Positions 53,166 to 62,739 of a DNA stretch of 64,000 bases are shown here, in pieces (the first letter of the stretch is position 1; every line of letters starts with the position of its first letter). Location of the stretch: the NCBI GenBank assembly GCA_903859815.1, contig CAIOOA010000136.1, positions 1 through 64,000 on the forward strand. The letters are read 5' to 3'. The notes below the pieces were generated by a model that did not search any database, was not told where the DNA came from, and was given only the letters and a program-made list of their open reading frames with translations. Made by a program: the position numbers and the translations under genes. The DNA comes from an uncultured Methylococcaceae bacterium (lineage in GTDB: Bacteria > Pseudomonadota > Gammaproteobacteria > Methylococcales > Methylococcaceae).

Positions 53166-53981
53166 TCAGGCAACTTTGTCCGCCCGCCGATGTGACAGTA
53201 GCAATCCTGCCGCAAACGCAATGCAGATGGTAGCGAAGACAGCTAGACCGGTTTGCATCTCCAAGCCTTGCATCCAGTCGCCCAAGGTGGGCGAACAAAA
53301 TTTTGCCAGACCCAAGCCTGCCACCGCCAAACTCAATAAAGCCACGGTCAGCCCCATTACCCGCGATGCTATGGCGGCCAACCTGTCAGCCCGACTCAAG
53401 ACCTTGGAAATCCAAAGCCCATTCAGCCCATCAGTCACTAACATTCCGAACATGAAAACCCCCCCCAACAGCGGGGCGCGCCAATACTCACCCTCTTGCT
53501 GCGCACTCAGAGCGAACAAAGCCGCTTGGCTCATAGTGTCGAAAGACAGCGCAAACAATGCCCCCACCAATAAGATGAGTGAAGGCCGTCCAGTTCTTTG
53601 CAGACTGCCAAGGAAACGCCCCTTCATGCCGACAGTTTGCACGACTTGATTGGCCGGGGTTCGAATAATGGAAATTAAGTTGGCAACCCCGAGCAAAGTC
53701 AGGAAAAAAATCGACGTGAAAACCCCGAAGTTCTCCATCCATTCCGGGGCCGTCCACGCTTTTGCGGCCCAACTGGCGGCGCTGGCGACAACCATTACCA
53801 CAGCGCCATGGCCAAGTGAAAACAAAGCACCACAGAAACGCGCCAAGTTTGGGTTGACCGAAGCGTTATAGCGGGTCATCCCGTCGATTGTTGCCAAATG
53901 GTCAGCATCCAAACCATGCTTTATGCCGAGTACAAACACTATCAGGAGTAATGCCAGGCCATCTTGAGGTAATTGGTCCAT
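53166..53981 (-). CDS. NiCoT/HoxN-like nickel-cobalt transporter
   Basis: A protein of 271 residues with six to eight membrane helices. H-G-L-D-A-D-H-L-A-T-I-D in helix II is the metal-selecting H-x4-D-H motif of nickel-cobalt permeases, and F-S-L-G-H-G in helix III is the second signature. D-T-M-S-Q-A-A-L is also present. Nickel would serve hydrogenase or urease, cobalt vitamin B12; neither pathway is in the window. ATG 53981 was chosen because the frame upstream (to 54113) is not membrane-like and the family starts with this helix. Confidence 0.85.
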   Translation of the reverse strand: MDQLPQDGLALLLIVFVLGIKHGLDADHLATIDGMTRYNASVNPNLARFCGALFSLGHGAVVMVVASAASWAAKAWTAPEWMENFGVFTSIFFLTLLGVANLISIIRTPANQVVQTVGMKGRFLGSLQRTGRPSLILLVGALFALSFDTMSQAALFALSAQQEGEYWRAPLLGGVFMFGMLVTDGLNGLWISKVLSRADRLAAIASRVMGLTVALLSLAVAGLGLAKFCSPTLGDWMQGLEMQTGLAVFATICIAFAAGLLLSHRRADKVA

Positions 53982-54340
53982 GGTAAAAATTTCTATGGAT
54001 ATAAAATATCGATTATAACGGGTATCGGGAGAGAATTTTGTGGCAATTCTATTGTCTAAATTGTTGCATAAGTCGCAATCAGAGTGACTCCATACGTTGC
54101 GAATAGTTTTCAAGGAACCGGAATTTACGTATGCGCAGATATTCCCGCTCCACTGAATGAGCCTACTGATTGCCCTTGAAAATGCCGGAAAGGACGGGTT
54201 TCGCGGTTGTCATCGTTAGGGATGGCCCAAGACTTTAACTAAGAATAAAGACCTCCATTTTTCGGGCTGACCCTTAAAGGATGCCGCATTTTGTGCAATA
54301 CCAATGAACAAATCATTGATATAGGATAGGAGTAACAGTC

Positions 54341-54562
54341 ATGTTAGTCAAACAAAAAAGTGATGGTCATTTAGTGGAGGTGTTGAGCCTTCACGATCTG
54401 TTTAACCCCACCCATGTCACCGTGGTCGGTCGCTTGAATTATGGCGAAGAATCTGGTGATCCTGAAAAATTCCCCAAAACGGATTTAATCTTCCCGTCGG
54501 GCGAAGAACTGCCTCGTTGCTGGGTAGATGTCCATTATCGGGATCAGGAATTGCGCAAGTAA
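54341..54562 (+). CDS. Small conserved hypothetical protein
   Basis: A 73-residue protein: V-E-V-L-S-L-H-D-L-F-N-P, then V-V-G-R-L-N-Y-G-E-E and P-K-T-D-L-I-F-P-S-G-E-E-L-P-R-C-W. Similar proteins are found in methanotrophs and cyanobacteria, often labelled acetyltransferase without support. There is no catalytic motif. ATAGGAG precedes the ATG. It probably has its own promoter and the hairpin downstream ends it. Confidence 0.72.
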   Translation: MLVKQKSDGHLVEVLSLHDLFNPTHVTVVGRLNYGEESGDPEKFPKTDLIFPSGEELPRCWVDVHYRDQELRK

Positions 54563-54622
54563 ACGATTCTTGCGCTAAGACGACATCCCGCCCTGGTATC
54601 TGTTAAACAGTGTCAAACAACT

Positions 54623-54667
54623 AAGGCGGGCGGCAAACACAACCAAGGTTAGAAAGCCGCCCGCCTT
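54623..54667. terminator. Hairpin terminator between small gene and pilY1
   Basis: AAGGCGGGCGGC (54623-54634) and GCCGCCCGCCTT (54656-54667) form a perfect 12-bp stem with a 21-base loop, followed by TTTAAAC. It lies between the convergent ends of the small gene and pilY1 and probably serves both. Confidence 0.6.
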
Positions 54668-54785
54668 TAAACTGCCCGTCATTTCTCGGCTATGGCTTCA
54701 GGGCAGATGATTTAGGGTAATCAAAATGCAGGGCAGCTTTCCTTTGCCGCCCTTGGGTCATGTGTGATTGCCAACAGCATATCTG

Positions 54786-57700
54786 TCAATCAATCTTCTT
54801 GCCCCAATAGATGCTGTGCCTGCGATTCAAATCTTGCCTAGGTGTTTGCATCACAGACGTGCCTATGATTACCGCTTCCCTTGGTGCGCCATTCAATACG
54901 ACAACGGCGGCAACAGGGGACGGGGCGTAACCCCCGCCCGGTTGGACCATGTAGCGGTCCGATGTGGTGAGAACGGCGCTGCCCGTGCTTGTAACATCAC
55001 TACCAGTCGAAGTGACAGTCTGGTCTAAGTTAAGGATTGCCGACCCGGTTTGGAAGTTGAGCGCATACAATCGGGATTCCCCCAAATTGCTGCTGCAAGC
55101 GTTGGTCGAACCCAACGAAATCTGCGGCACATTCGTTGCGAAGTAGGTTGCCCCGCCCACACTGACGGAACCGCCCACCACCTTTTCCCCTATTGCCTCA
55201 TAATTGCCGTCGCGATTTAATTTAACCAAACTGACATACCAACCGCTCGCATTGCTCAAACCGGATACCGCAGCGGAGACTTGCGAACTGGTTTCGGATT
55301 GGATTAAATTCGCGGTGGCATTATACAAATCCGCCTCAGTGATGTAAGTGTTGATATGGGCAGAAGGAAATAGTGGGCCAGTCGCGTTTAGGCTGTGATT
55401 GTCCTTGAACATGTAAAAACGGTTCAAGACGGCGATGTTGCCTGGGTGTTCCCGGTCACCCGAACCGATCAATACGGCATCATAGCCGCTGCCATAAACC
55501 ACATCGGGCGGATAGAGGAACTTGCGGTTATTGACCCCGGTTCCCCCGATGGAGGCAACTTTGTAAACGGTCCAATGATCAGGGTCTGAGTCGTGAATAT
55601 TGGCCCGCCAAACATTGCCGCCGACATCGGCCACATAAACCCGGTCTGCGTAACCGTCGCTATTGGTGTCCAACACTATAGGGTCGGCAGAAATGCTTTT
55701 GGTCATGCCGGATACCGTTAAATTAAAGGTAGCTCCCGTCGGGTTTGGGCCGGCCTGCCAAATCGGCGAGCCTGTCGCCGCATCGGCCACCATCAAACCC
55801 CTTCCCATGGTGGCAGCCGTCGGTGTGTCGGGATCATTGGCGGTGGCATCATAACCCAGTCCGAACACCACCACAGCATTGTTTTGATAGCGTATTGAGG
55901 CCGGTTTGGGTTCTGACCAAGTCAGGCCCAATTCACCATAACCAGTGCTAGTGTTAGTTTTTTTCCAGAGCAATTTAGGCACATCAGGGTCTGTCACGTC
56001 CAAGGCGTAATAAAAACGCCCACCACGCCTCATGCTCAGATAGACGTAGGCTTTGTCGTTGGAACCGCTGGCAGTTAATTGCCCGTCGTTGTTGGCATCC
56101 TTAGTGTAAAAGCCAATCGAACCATCGACAAAATAGGGTTTGGGTATGTCTTCGCTTATCAATGGCGAAACATTGTACAGGCGTTGCAAGCTGGTGAAGT
56201 GTTCGGGGAGGATGAAGCCCCATTTTTCATCGCCGTCCGCATCATTGTCACCCCCTTTTACGGCATGGAAAATACCGTCATTCGCCCCATAGTAAGCGAC
56301 AATGTCCCGACCAGTGGGTTGCCCGGTGCGATTGTAATTGATGACAGCGGGGCGGGAATGCAACACATCGCCATGGTGATAACCCCGCACGGCAGTCGAA
56401 GCCAGCGAAGGGTTGTCGTTGAGTTGATTGTTTTGCCCACGCACCCAGTTGACCAGTTGCGGGCTTGTCAACGTGGACAGCAACGGATTCGTGGCCGTGA
56501 TCGTGCCCAATCCGGGTGAAGACGGAGCCACTGCAATCTTATAAGAAAACTGGTTGGGGCTATGGGTAGGAGGATTATAAATGATGCTGTAGCAGATATT
56601 ATACTGAATTTCACTGGCTCCATTGACACACACATTGTACCCATTCAAAAAACCATGATTGGACGAAGTAGTCACCGTGGCGGTCGCGGTATTCGTATTG
56701 TCAGTGGACGTCGCCGTTCGCGTAATCGAGTTGACTGTGACTGGGCTGATGTAAAAGACAGCAGTGCCTCCCGAATAAGTGGTTGAGGTCGGTGGCGACG
56801 TGAAGGAAGGAACTACCACCCCGCTGGCCAGGGTGTAAACCAGGGTGTTGATGCATTGTGGCTTGGGGTTACCCGATGCGCCATTGCAGGCGTTGATGGT
56901 TCGGCTTTTTATCACATACTGCGTCACATTGTAATCTGAAGGTACTGCGCCGGTGACCGTCAATAAACTACCTACTGGAAAGCAATACTCAGGCGTGGTC
57001 GGTTTGTTGCTGGCTAGAGGCAGGGTCACGGTGACATCGCTGCTGCCTGCTGCCCTTGTCATCGCGGAATTGACATAACTAGTACAGCCGGCGACGGGGT
57101 TACCCGGTGTGCTAGCACCGAAGCTTGTTGGCGCTGTTGGTGTCTCGGCAACCGTTCTGGTGGTCGTGGTGAAAGTCCATGAAGAGACCGTAGAGGTTTT
57201 TGGGATGGTTACCGTATGTGGGCCTTCATAATCAGGGTAGCCAGTTCCACGAATGTAAATGGTGCCGGTCCACGCCGTGCTGCCGCCATTGGTGATGCTC
57301 GTGCCGGTGACGGTGGCAGTGGTGCCGGATCGGCTGATGGACGTCACCGTGCCACGATTGCCCGACAAAGTCGCCTGCATGCCCGTGCTGCTGGCGGTCG
57401 CATTGCCCGGCGGATTTTCGGTGGCGATTGAGTAAGTGAATACCGTTGAACTCACCTTGGTGATGGGGAAAGTACCGTTGTATTCCGCCTGAGTGGCCCC
57501 GGCGATGGTGATCTGATCGCCCGTGACGAAGAGATGCCCGCCGCTGGCAGTGGCGGTCACGACCCGCGTACCGTTGCGGGATAGCGTCACCCCGACCGTG
57601 TTAGTCAGAATGCCCAATGCCGAGGCAGTGACATCGGTGTTGCTGGAGGCAAATGCAAAGGTGGACAAACTGCTGCCTGAGGAACAGGAGCCTGTGCAAG

Positions 57701-59060
57701 TGTACAGATTGCGCACCGGTTGCGATCCGGTGTAAGTGAAATCCACCCGTTCATGCTGTGCCGCGCCACCCTTTTCGACAAAAGCTCCGTCGGGGGAATC
57801 GGAGGTCGGCGTAGTGCTGGGCCCTTGCGCATCCAGATAATAATTGGCATCCCAGAACGCCGATGAGGTGGTCCACACACTGGTCGCCAAAGGCGTGATG
57901 AAACCCGAAATGGCGTTTTCCGCCGCCAAACCATTCTTGTCGACGAGGTAGGTGGCATCGGTTGTTTGATTGTAACCAAGCTTGTATTGTTTCAGGTTGC
58001 CAGTCCAACGTGGCGACAAATGCGCATCGGGGCGGAACACCGCCATATAAACCTGGTTCAGATAAGTTCCTCGCACACTGACATTGACCGGTAGCGTTGA
58101 AGACGAGAACACGCTGTTGACCGCCATAACCTCACTGAAAACGCTTTGTAGAGCCGAGGTGAGCGAAGCCGAGTCAGTGCCGACGAAATATTTGCCTTTG
58201 CCTTGCTGCGCCATGCTCTTTAGATTGGCAGTCCAGCCGGGACTTTGACCAGTCGTACCCGGCAACACATCGATTGTATAAGTGATGATATTGGCGATTC
58301 CAGTGGTGGACGAGTTGGTGGCAAAGAAACGTGCAAACTCATCCGTCATGTTCCATTGACTGCCATTCGGATCAATTGGAATTTCTGTAGTATTTCCACC
58401 ATAGCCGACCAATCGCATCAGGGCATCCATGGTGTCATTGCTATTGTCTTGGGCCGGTCCGTTACTGATATAGATAATGAAGTTATTTTGGCATCCACCT
58501 GCTTTGGGGCTGCTGTAAACATTGGAAGTGCCAGCAAATGCGCCGGTTCCTCCAAACACACTTCCATCATCTGATTTGGCCTTGCCGTTGGTGCCATCAT
58601 TGGGTCGGCCGCCTGAAAAGGCGGAAAGCCCCGTGTAATAACGCCAAGCTTCATTCATCGCGTAATTTGACTTGCCACCATTACTTTTATCTAACAGAAT
58701 ATCCAAATTATTAACCAATTGCGACAGTTGTGACTTATTGTCGTCGGTCATCTGGCGTATGGCATAGCGCATATAACCCCCGTCCTGACCTTTATTTCCA
58801 TTTCCTGACTCAGTGAATAACATCAGCCCGACATTGAACGAATCGGTCAAACCATTGACAACCGATTGCAAAGCAGCTTTCTCCCAAGTAAACTGCTGAT
58901 TCCAATTTGCCGTGTTGTCCAGAATGATTAGCACATTCGGACGTTGCTGGGCGACTGAGCCATTGATTAGAAACACCTCAGTGTCATCCGCACCGCCCAG
59001 CGACGGAAAAATGATGAATAATAACAATAACAATGCCTTTAGAATTTTGACCGGTTTCAT
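54786..59060 (-). CDS. pilY1: Type IV pilus tip-associated adhesin PilY1/PilC
   Basis: A protein of 1424 residues from ATG 59060 (signal peptide I-L-K-A-L-L-L-L-L-F-I-I-F-P-S). Residues about 38-330 are von Willebrand A-like (P-N-V-L-I-I-L-D-N-T-A-N-W), but the MIDAS D-x-S-x-S is changed to D-N-T-A-N. Residues about 465-865 are a Thr/Ser-rich beta insertion. The C-terminal part is the PilY1 beta-propeller with a calcium site D-T-N-S-D-G-Y-A-D near 1130 and G-Y-H-H-G-D-V-L-H-S-R-P near 890. It acts at the pilus tip in adhesion and retraction control. It is the last gene of the minor-pilin operon. Confidence 0.9.
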   Translation of the reverse strand: MKPVKILKALLLLLFIIFPSLGGADDTEVFLINGSVAQQRPNVLIILDNTANWNQQFTWEKAALQSVVNGLTDSFNVGLMLFTESGNGNKGQDGGYMRYAIRQMTDDNKSQLSQLVNNLDILLDKSNGGKSNYAMNEAWRYYTGLSAFSGGRPNDGTNGKAKSDDGSVFGGTGAFAGTSNVYSSPKAGGCQNNFIIYISNGPAQDNSNDTMDALMRLVGYGGNTTEIPIDPNGSQWNMTDEFARFFATNSSTTGIANIITYTIDVLPGTTGQSPGWTANLKSMAQQGKGKYFVGTDSASLTSALQSVFSEVMAVNSVFSSSTLPVNVSVRGTYLNQVYMAVFRPDAHLSPRWTGNLKQYKLGYNQTTDATYLVDKNGLAAENAISGFITPLATSVWTTSSAFWDANYYLDAQGPSTTPTSDSPDGAFVEKGGAAQHERVDFTYTGSQPVRNLYTCTGSCSSGSSLSTFAFASSNTDVTASALGILTNTVGVTLSRNGTRVVTATASGGHLFVTGDQITIAGATQAEYNGTFPITKVSSTVFTYSIATENPPGNATASSTGMQATLSGNRGTVTSISRSGTTATVTGTSITNGGSTAWTGTIYIRGTGYPDYEGPHTVTIPKTSTVSSWTFTTTTRTVAETPTAPTSFGASTPGNPVAGCTSYVNSAMTRAAGSSDVTVTLPLASNKPTTPEYCFPVGSLLTVTGAVPSDYNVTQYVIKSRTINACNGASGNPKPQCINTLVYTLASGVVVPSFTSPPTSTTYSGGTAVFYISPVTVNSITRTATSTDNTNTATATVTTSSNHGFLNGYNVCVNGASEIQYNICYSIIYNPPTHSPNQFSYKIAVAPSSPGLGTITATNPLLSTLTSPQLVNWVRGQNNQLNDNPSLASTAVRGYHHGDVLHSRPAVINYNRTGQPTGRDIVAYYGANDGIFHAVKGGDNDADGDEKWGFILPEHFTSLQRLYNVSPLISEDIPKPYFVDGSIGFYTKDANNDGQLTASGSNDKAYVYLSMRRGGRFYYALDVTDPDVPKLLWKKTNTSTGYGELGLTWSEPKPASIRYQNNAVVVFGLGYDATANDPDTPTAATMGRGLMVADAATGSPIWQAGPNPTGATFNLTVSGMTKSISADPIVLDTNSDGYADRVYVADVGGNVWRANIHDSDPDHWTVYKVASIGGTGVNNRKFLYPPDVVYGSGYDAVLIGSGDREHPGNIAVLNRFYMFKDNHSLNATGPLFPSAHINTYITEADLYNATANLIQSETSSQVSAAVSGLSNASGWYVSLVKLNRDGNYEAIGEKVVGGSVSVGGATYFATNVPQISLGSTNACSSNLGESRLYALNFQTGSAILNLDQTVTSTGSDVTSTGSAVLTTSDRYMVQPGGGYAPSPVAAVVVLNGAPREAVIIGTSVMQTPRQDLNRRHSIYWGKKID

Positions 59061-59636
59061 GGCACTCTCCAAAGCAAAAAAACAAAACCAATGCATAACA
59101 ACAAAAAGAACGGTAGGTTGGCAAGCCTTTACCGACAAGACCAAGCTTAAACATTGATTAATCAAACCAAAATCGATTATTTCGATATATTCTATTAACA
59201 TGAAGAGTGGAATGATTAATCAATAGCCAGTTTAATAATGCATAATTTACACCAATAACAGTGGTCAAATTAATATTGAGTTCGACTAACTTATTGATAT
59301 TTGAATTGAATGATATTATAAGCCGCTTTGATTTTACTACAAACCCGCCGAATTACTATATATTATAGTATCGAATATTAAGAAAAGGGTATATTGGGAT
59401 GCTAATTTGGCTAAATTAATGGAAAAGCTGAAGTTTGTAGCTAATCAGCGACAACGCTTCTGGTATATTTCTCAATTAAAACAATTAGAAAAAACTGTAA
59501 GCTAATTTTATTGTTTATTTTGTCGTCAATCCATGACAAGTTGGAAAAATAAAGCATCAGTGCAATACTTAAAACATAATACCGACACTATAATATTATC
59601 TTATGAGTATAAAAGCTTATGCAGCAACCTAGAAAG
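59061..59636. other. A+T-rich spacer between pilY1 and the hairpin array
   Basis: About 575 bases of A+T-rich DNA between the pilY1 start and the repeat array. The frames open here lack good starts or family features, including one running L-M-E-K-L-K-F-V-A-N-Q near 59410. It may hold a separate pilY1 promoter or a long leader. I see no gene. Confidence 0.45.
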
Positions 59637-59824
59637 GGAGCGTCAAAGCTTGCTTTGACATTTCAGGTTGGAGCGTCAAAGCTTGCTTTGACATTTCTGG
59701 TTGGAGCGTCAAAGCTTGCTTTGACATTTCTAGTTGGACCGTCAAAGCTTGCTTTGACATTTCTGGTTGGAGCGTCAAAGCTTGCTTTGACATCTCTGTT
59801 TAGACCGTCAAAGCTTGCTTTGGC
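59637..59824. repeat. Array of six hairpin repeats with exact 33-bp period
   Basis: GTCAAAGCTTGCTTTGAC begins at 59642, 59675, 59708, 59741, 59774 and 59807: six copies every 33 bp, the last with one change. Four have GGAGC before them and two have GGACC or AGACC. Linkers are ATTTCTGGTT-like. The same core occurs in the 48.4-kb array with a 35-36-bp period. Because 33 is a multiple of three, a reading frame stays open across it on both strands. Confidence 0.93.
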
Positions 59825-59880
59825 AGGCGAAACAAGTATCACAAAAACACCTAGTATAGGCGAATTTATTCGCTCGTTAG

Positions 59881-60390
59881 CTAACAGGCCCAAAACGTCA
59901 AGCCTAACCGAATTTTTACCCCTTGATGCAAAGTGACAACCGCACAAGTGCGGGCATCAATCACCGTCGCTTCAATGTCCCAATAAGTATCATTAGTGGA
60001 AAGTAGATTGGAAATTGTCGCGCTAGTCCCACCTATGGGGATCATGCCTATACATTTTGGAACATTGACATAAACCCAATAATCAGTGGAACCATCATTG
60101 TTATTGTCAATTAAAACTTGGTTGCCATAGATAGTGTAATTCAATCCACATTGATTGATGGTATAGGTGCTCCCAGAAGGAGAATTGGCAAAATGGGCGG
60201 AAGAACTCAATACTTGATTGATGGCTTGTTCAGCGGCAGCCGTGGCTTCAACCTGCATTTGCATATTGCCAACAATAATTAGGTTGGAGTTACTGGAGCG
60301 AATAGCCGAAGTGACTAATAGCGTAATCACTAATAACATGATTAAGCTTATAATTAATGCACCGGCGGATTGTTTGTATAGGTGATTCAT
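59881..60390 (-). CDS. pilX: Type IV pilus minor component PilX
   Basis: A protein of 169 residues. The N-terminus S-A-G-A-L-I-I-S-L-I-M-L-L-V-I-T-L-L-V is a prepilin-type hydrophobic helix of the PilX kind, without the Glu5 of major pilins, which is normal for PilX. The C-terminal domain has paired Cys. PilX is part of the priming complex with PilV, PilW, FimT and PilY1. Its ATG overlaps the pilW stop (ATGA). The frame ends 56 bp before the hairpin array. Confidence 0.85.
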   Translation of the reverse strand: MNHLYKQSAGALIISLIMLLVITLLVTSAIRSSNSNLIIVGNMQMQVEATAAAEQAINQVLSSSAHFANSPSGSTYTINQCGLNYTIYGNQVLIDNNNDGSTDYWVYVNVPKCIGMIPIGGTSATISNLLSTNDTYWDIEATVIDARTCAVVTLHQGVKIRLGLTFWAC

Positions 60391-61610
60391 TGTTGTCTCC
60401 TCTTGACTGGATTGACTAAGAGTACCGATTCGGTATAGACATGTCGTTTATATCCATCAGTAAATGGCCCTACATTCCCATGCAAGCCTAAATTAAAAAC
60501 AATTGTGCAATAAGCGGGTGGATTGAGCGTAGGGCAAACGGATGTTTTTTCCACATTGCGTGACAAAATATTAAGTTTGACGACGACAATATTAGTCCAG
60601 TCAGTGGCACTCGGAGCAACAGTGAAAGAGCCATCGGGAGAACCATCCAGATCAGTGTCAACCCCATAATCAATCTGTAAATTTTCGATGCCTTCAACCA
60701 GTGGAACCTCCCTAAACTGTCTTGTGCCAGCAACCGAGGTTAATTCCATGCGCTTAAGGGTAGGTATCGGGCTTCCATTATCATCAGTGGTTTGGCAGAC
60801 TTTATTAAGTCCAGTCCCACCTGTAGCCATGCTGCATGGGCTGATGAAATAGATATGGACATGATATTTAAAAATATCTGCTGCGAGTCTAGGAGTAGTA
60901 ATTAAAGGCGAAGGATTCATGACGTTAGCCTTCTTGAGAATCAGGGGGGTGGAGCCATCCGCTTGAGTCCCAACGACATTAACGGAATTATCAGAATTTA
61001 AACTACCCAATGCGAAACCAGTCGGGTTGCCATTTTGCAAGTCCGCATTTTGAATACCCATATTACGGTCAAACGGGCTTGCCTCACTAGTGCTAGTCGA
61101 TTGCAAGTAGATGTCATTAACTGTTGGGGATGTAATCGATCCGGCAGTGTCAACCCTGCGGACTACCAATATATCCGTTCCCGTTTTATGGTCCGGTAGG
61201 CAGCTAGGTGTGCTGGAGGGGTTGTTATACCCAGACACCGGAAAAACTAAGGAAATATTGGCATTGTATGGATCAGTGGAAATATCAGGGGTTTCAGGAT
61301 TGGTTACACAAGGATCACTGAAACCGGACATGTTAACAATGGGGGGTTCCCAAGGACCATAGTAACCGGCATGATTAAGGTCTTGTTGCAATACAAACAT
61401 GGCATATCGCCCATTTTCCATTTGCATAGTTGTTTTTTCCAATTCACTCCGCATATTGCTTTGTTGAATGATGTAAGCGGTGATAAGGATTAACAATAAT
61501 ATATCAATTACCATTGCAACCATTATCTCGACGAGTGAGATGCCTTTTTGATAAGTGGCAACTTTAATAAAATGACATTTAAGTTGGCTTAAGTGTATAA
61601 GCGGTTTCAT
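60387..61610 (-). CDS. pilW: Type IV pilus minor pilin PilW
   Basis: A protein of 407 residues. The prepilin site is Y-Q-K-G then I-S-L-V-E-I-M-V-A-M-V-I, with Glu5. A leader of about 22 residues is long but normal for this protein. The C-terminal domain is large, with E-N-L-Q-I-D-Y-G-V-D-T-D-L-D-G-S-P-D-G, a possible calcium-binding loop. Positions between pilV and pilX and the overlaps mark it as part of the minor-pilin operon. Confidence 0.88.
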   Translation of the reverse strand: MKPLIHLSQLKCHFIKVATYQKGISLVEIMVAMVIDILLLILITAYIIQQSNMRSELEKTTMQMENGRYAMFVLQQDLNHAGYYGPWEPPIVNMSGFSDPCVTNPETPDISTDPYNANISLVFPVSGYNNPSSTPSCLPDHKTGTDILVVRRVDTAGSITSPTVNDIYLQSTSTSEASPFDRNMGIQNADLQNGNPTGFALGSLNSDNSVNVVGTQADGSTPLILKKANVMNPSPLITTPRLAADIFKYHVHIYFISPCSMATGGTGLNKVCQTTDDNGSPIPTLKRMELTSVAGTRQFREVPLVEGIENLQIDYGVDTDLDGSPDGSFTVAPSATDWTNIVVVKLNILSRNVEKTSVCPTLNPPAYCTIVFNLGLHGNVGPFTDGYKRHVYTESVLLVNPVKRRQQ

Positions 61611-61615
61611 GATAA

Positions 61616-62206
61616 TTAACTCAGTATTGGGATTTGCAAAGTAAGGCTTATAACCCTGCGATAAGCCTCATCCCCATACAAATTCTTTCCACACGACATA
61701 CTTGAAGAAGGGGCACTAGTTTTACCAACGCCTTGCCAAGCAACGCTAATCTGATAAGTATTGGTTGCTATAAGGCTAATACATCCACGCGCCCCAATCA
61801 TTCCTCCAATATTAGTGCCTCCAGTGCTGGCTGTAGTTTCTGCTGCGCCTTTTAGCATCGAATTCCAATCACTTAAATCCGCAGTGGCCCGATTTTGTTG
61901 TGTCGAGGTGCCAGCCGTACAAGTTGGAGTACTCGTGACCCCAGTACCAAGATAGGGGGAGCCGTTAGTAAGATCAGTGGTGATTGCGTAACAGGCTGCC
62001 ACCAAGCGATTGGCAGTGATACGGGCAGCTATGTCCTGAATCATGATCAGAGCCTGCGCCCGCTGGTAGGATTCCAATGTTGCTCTCATGCTTTCCGACA
62101 TCAAACCCGCTAAACCGAGCAGGCCAAGGGACAGAATGACAAGCGTGACTAGCGCCTCTATCATGCTTATGCCAGAAGTGAATTTGTTATTGATGCGGTG
62201 TTTCAT
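61616..62206 (-). CDS. pilV: Type IV pilus minor pilin PilV
   Basis: A protein of 196 residues. Prepilin processing site S-G then I-S-M-I-E-A-L-V-T-L-V-I-L-S-L-G-L-L-G-L-A-G with Glu5, then S-M-R-A-T-L-E-S-Y-Q-R-A-Q. Its ATG directly follows the fimT stop and it is 5 bp from pilW. It belongs to the priming complex of the pilus. Confidence 0.9.
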   Translation of the reverse strand: MKHRINNKFTSGISMIEALVTLVILSLGLLGLAGLMSESMRATLESYQRAQALIMIQDIAARITANRLVAACYAITTDLTNGSPYLGTGVTSTPTCTAGTSTQQNRATADLSDWNSMLKGAAETTASTGGTNIGGMIGARGCISLIATNTYQISVAWQGVGKTSAPSSSMSCGKNLYGDEAYRRVISLTLQIPILS

Positions 62207-62737
62207 TTAACAACTGCCCCCGCTTTTCAGGTAACTTCTTGCCCTACCCGTATAATCTACACTAATACAGCGGGAATCGACGGATGTGGTGCTAGGGCTT
62301 GGATCAATGGTGAAAATTATGACAGAAGATGACAATCTTCCTGCACTATTATAGGTTAACACTGGGATATTGCTGCAATTTGTGGATGTATTGACGGAAT
62401 CTATAATGCTCACACCATCAATTGCACTGTGAACGCTAAGTGCTGTGGTGCCATTTAAAATCTTCCATCCATCCTTCCAGCACAAGCCAGATGAAATAAC
62501 GGAAAGACTAATACTTGTATTCCGTTTGATGGCCTCGTTACGCGCTAACATTAAATCACTCATTAAATCAAAAGTGGCAAATTTTATTCGTTGAGTGCTA
62601 GTGAATTTTTGATAAGTTGGGACAGCAATGGTCAACAATACACACAAGACAGTGATTGTTACCATCATCTCGACAAGGGTAAAACCCATTGATTGTTGAT
62701 TTCCCTGTAGATTTGGTTTTGAATGATGATTATTCAT
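62207..62737 (-). CDS. fimT: Type IV pilus minor pilin FimT/GspH-type
   Basis: A protein of 176 residues. Prepilin site S-M-G then F-T-L-V-E-M-M-V-T-I-T-V with Glu5. The sequence D-L-M-L-A-R-N-E-A-I-K-R-N-T-S-I-S-L and W-K-D-G-W-K-I match the GspH/FimT fold. FimT-type pilins contribute to pilus assembly and, in competent species, DNA binding. It sits 2 bp after pilE. Confidence 0.88.
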   Translation of the reverse strand: MNNHHSKPNLQGNQQSMGFTLVEMMVTITVLCVLLTIAVPTYQKFTSTQRIKFATFDLMSDLMLARNEAIKRNTSISLSVISSGLCWKDGWKILNGTTALSVHSAIDGVSIIDSVNTSTNCSNIPVLTYNSAGRLSSSVIIFTIDPSPSTTSVDSRCISVDYTGRARSYLKSGGSC

Positions 62738-62739
62738 GG

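Noticed and set aside
53161-53649. 162-residue plus-strand frame after hflC
   Set aside because: Antisense to the NiCoT-type transporter with its clear metal motif.
59619-59936. 105-residue frame over hairpin array 2
   Set aside because: It consists mainly of the translated 33-bp repeat, lacks family features and also overlaps the end of pilX; treated as a repeat, not a gene.
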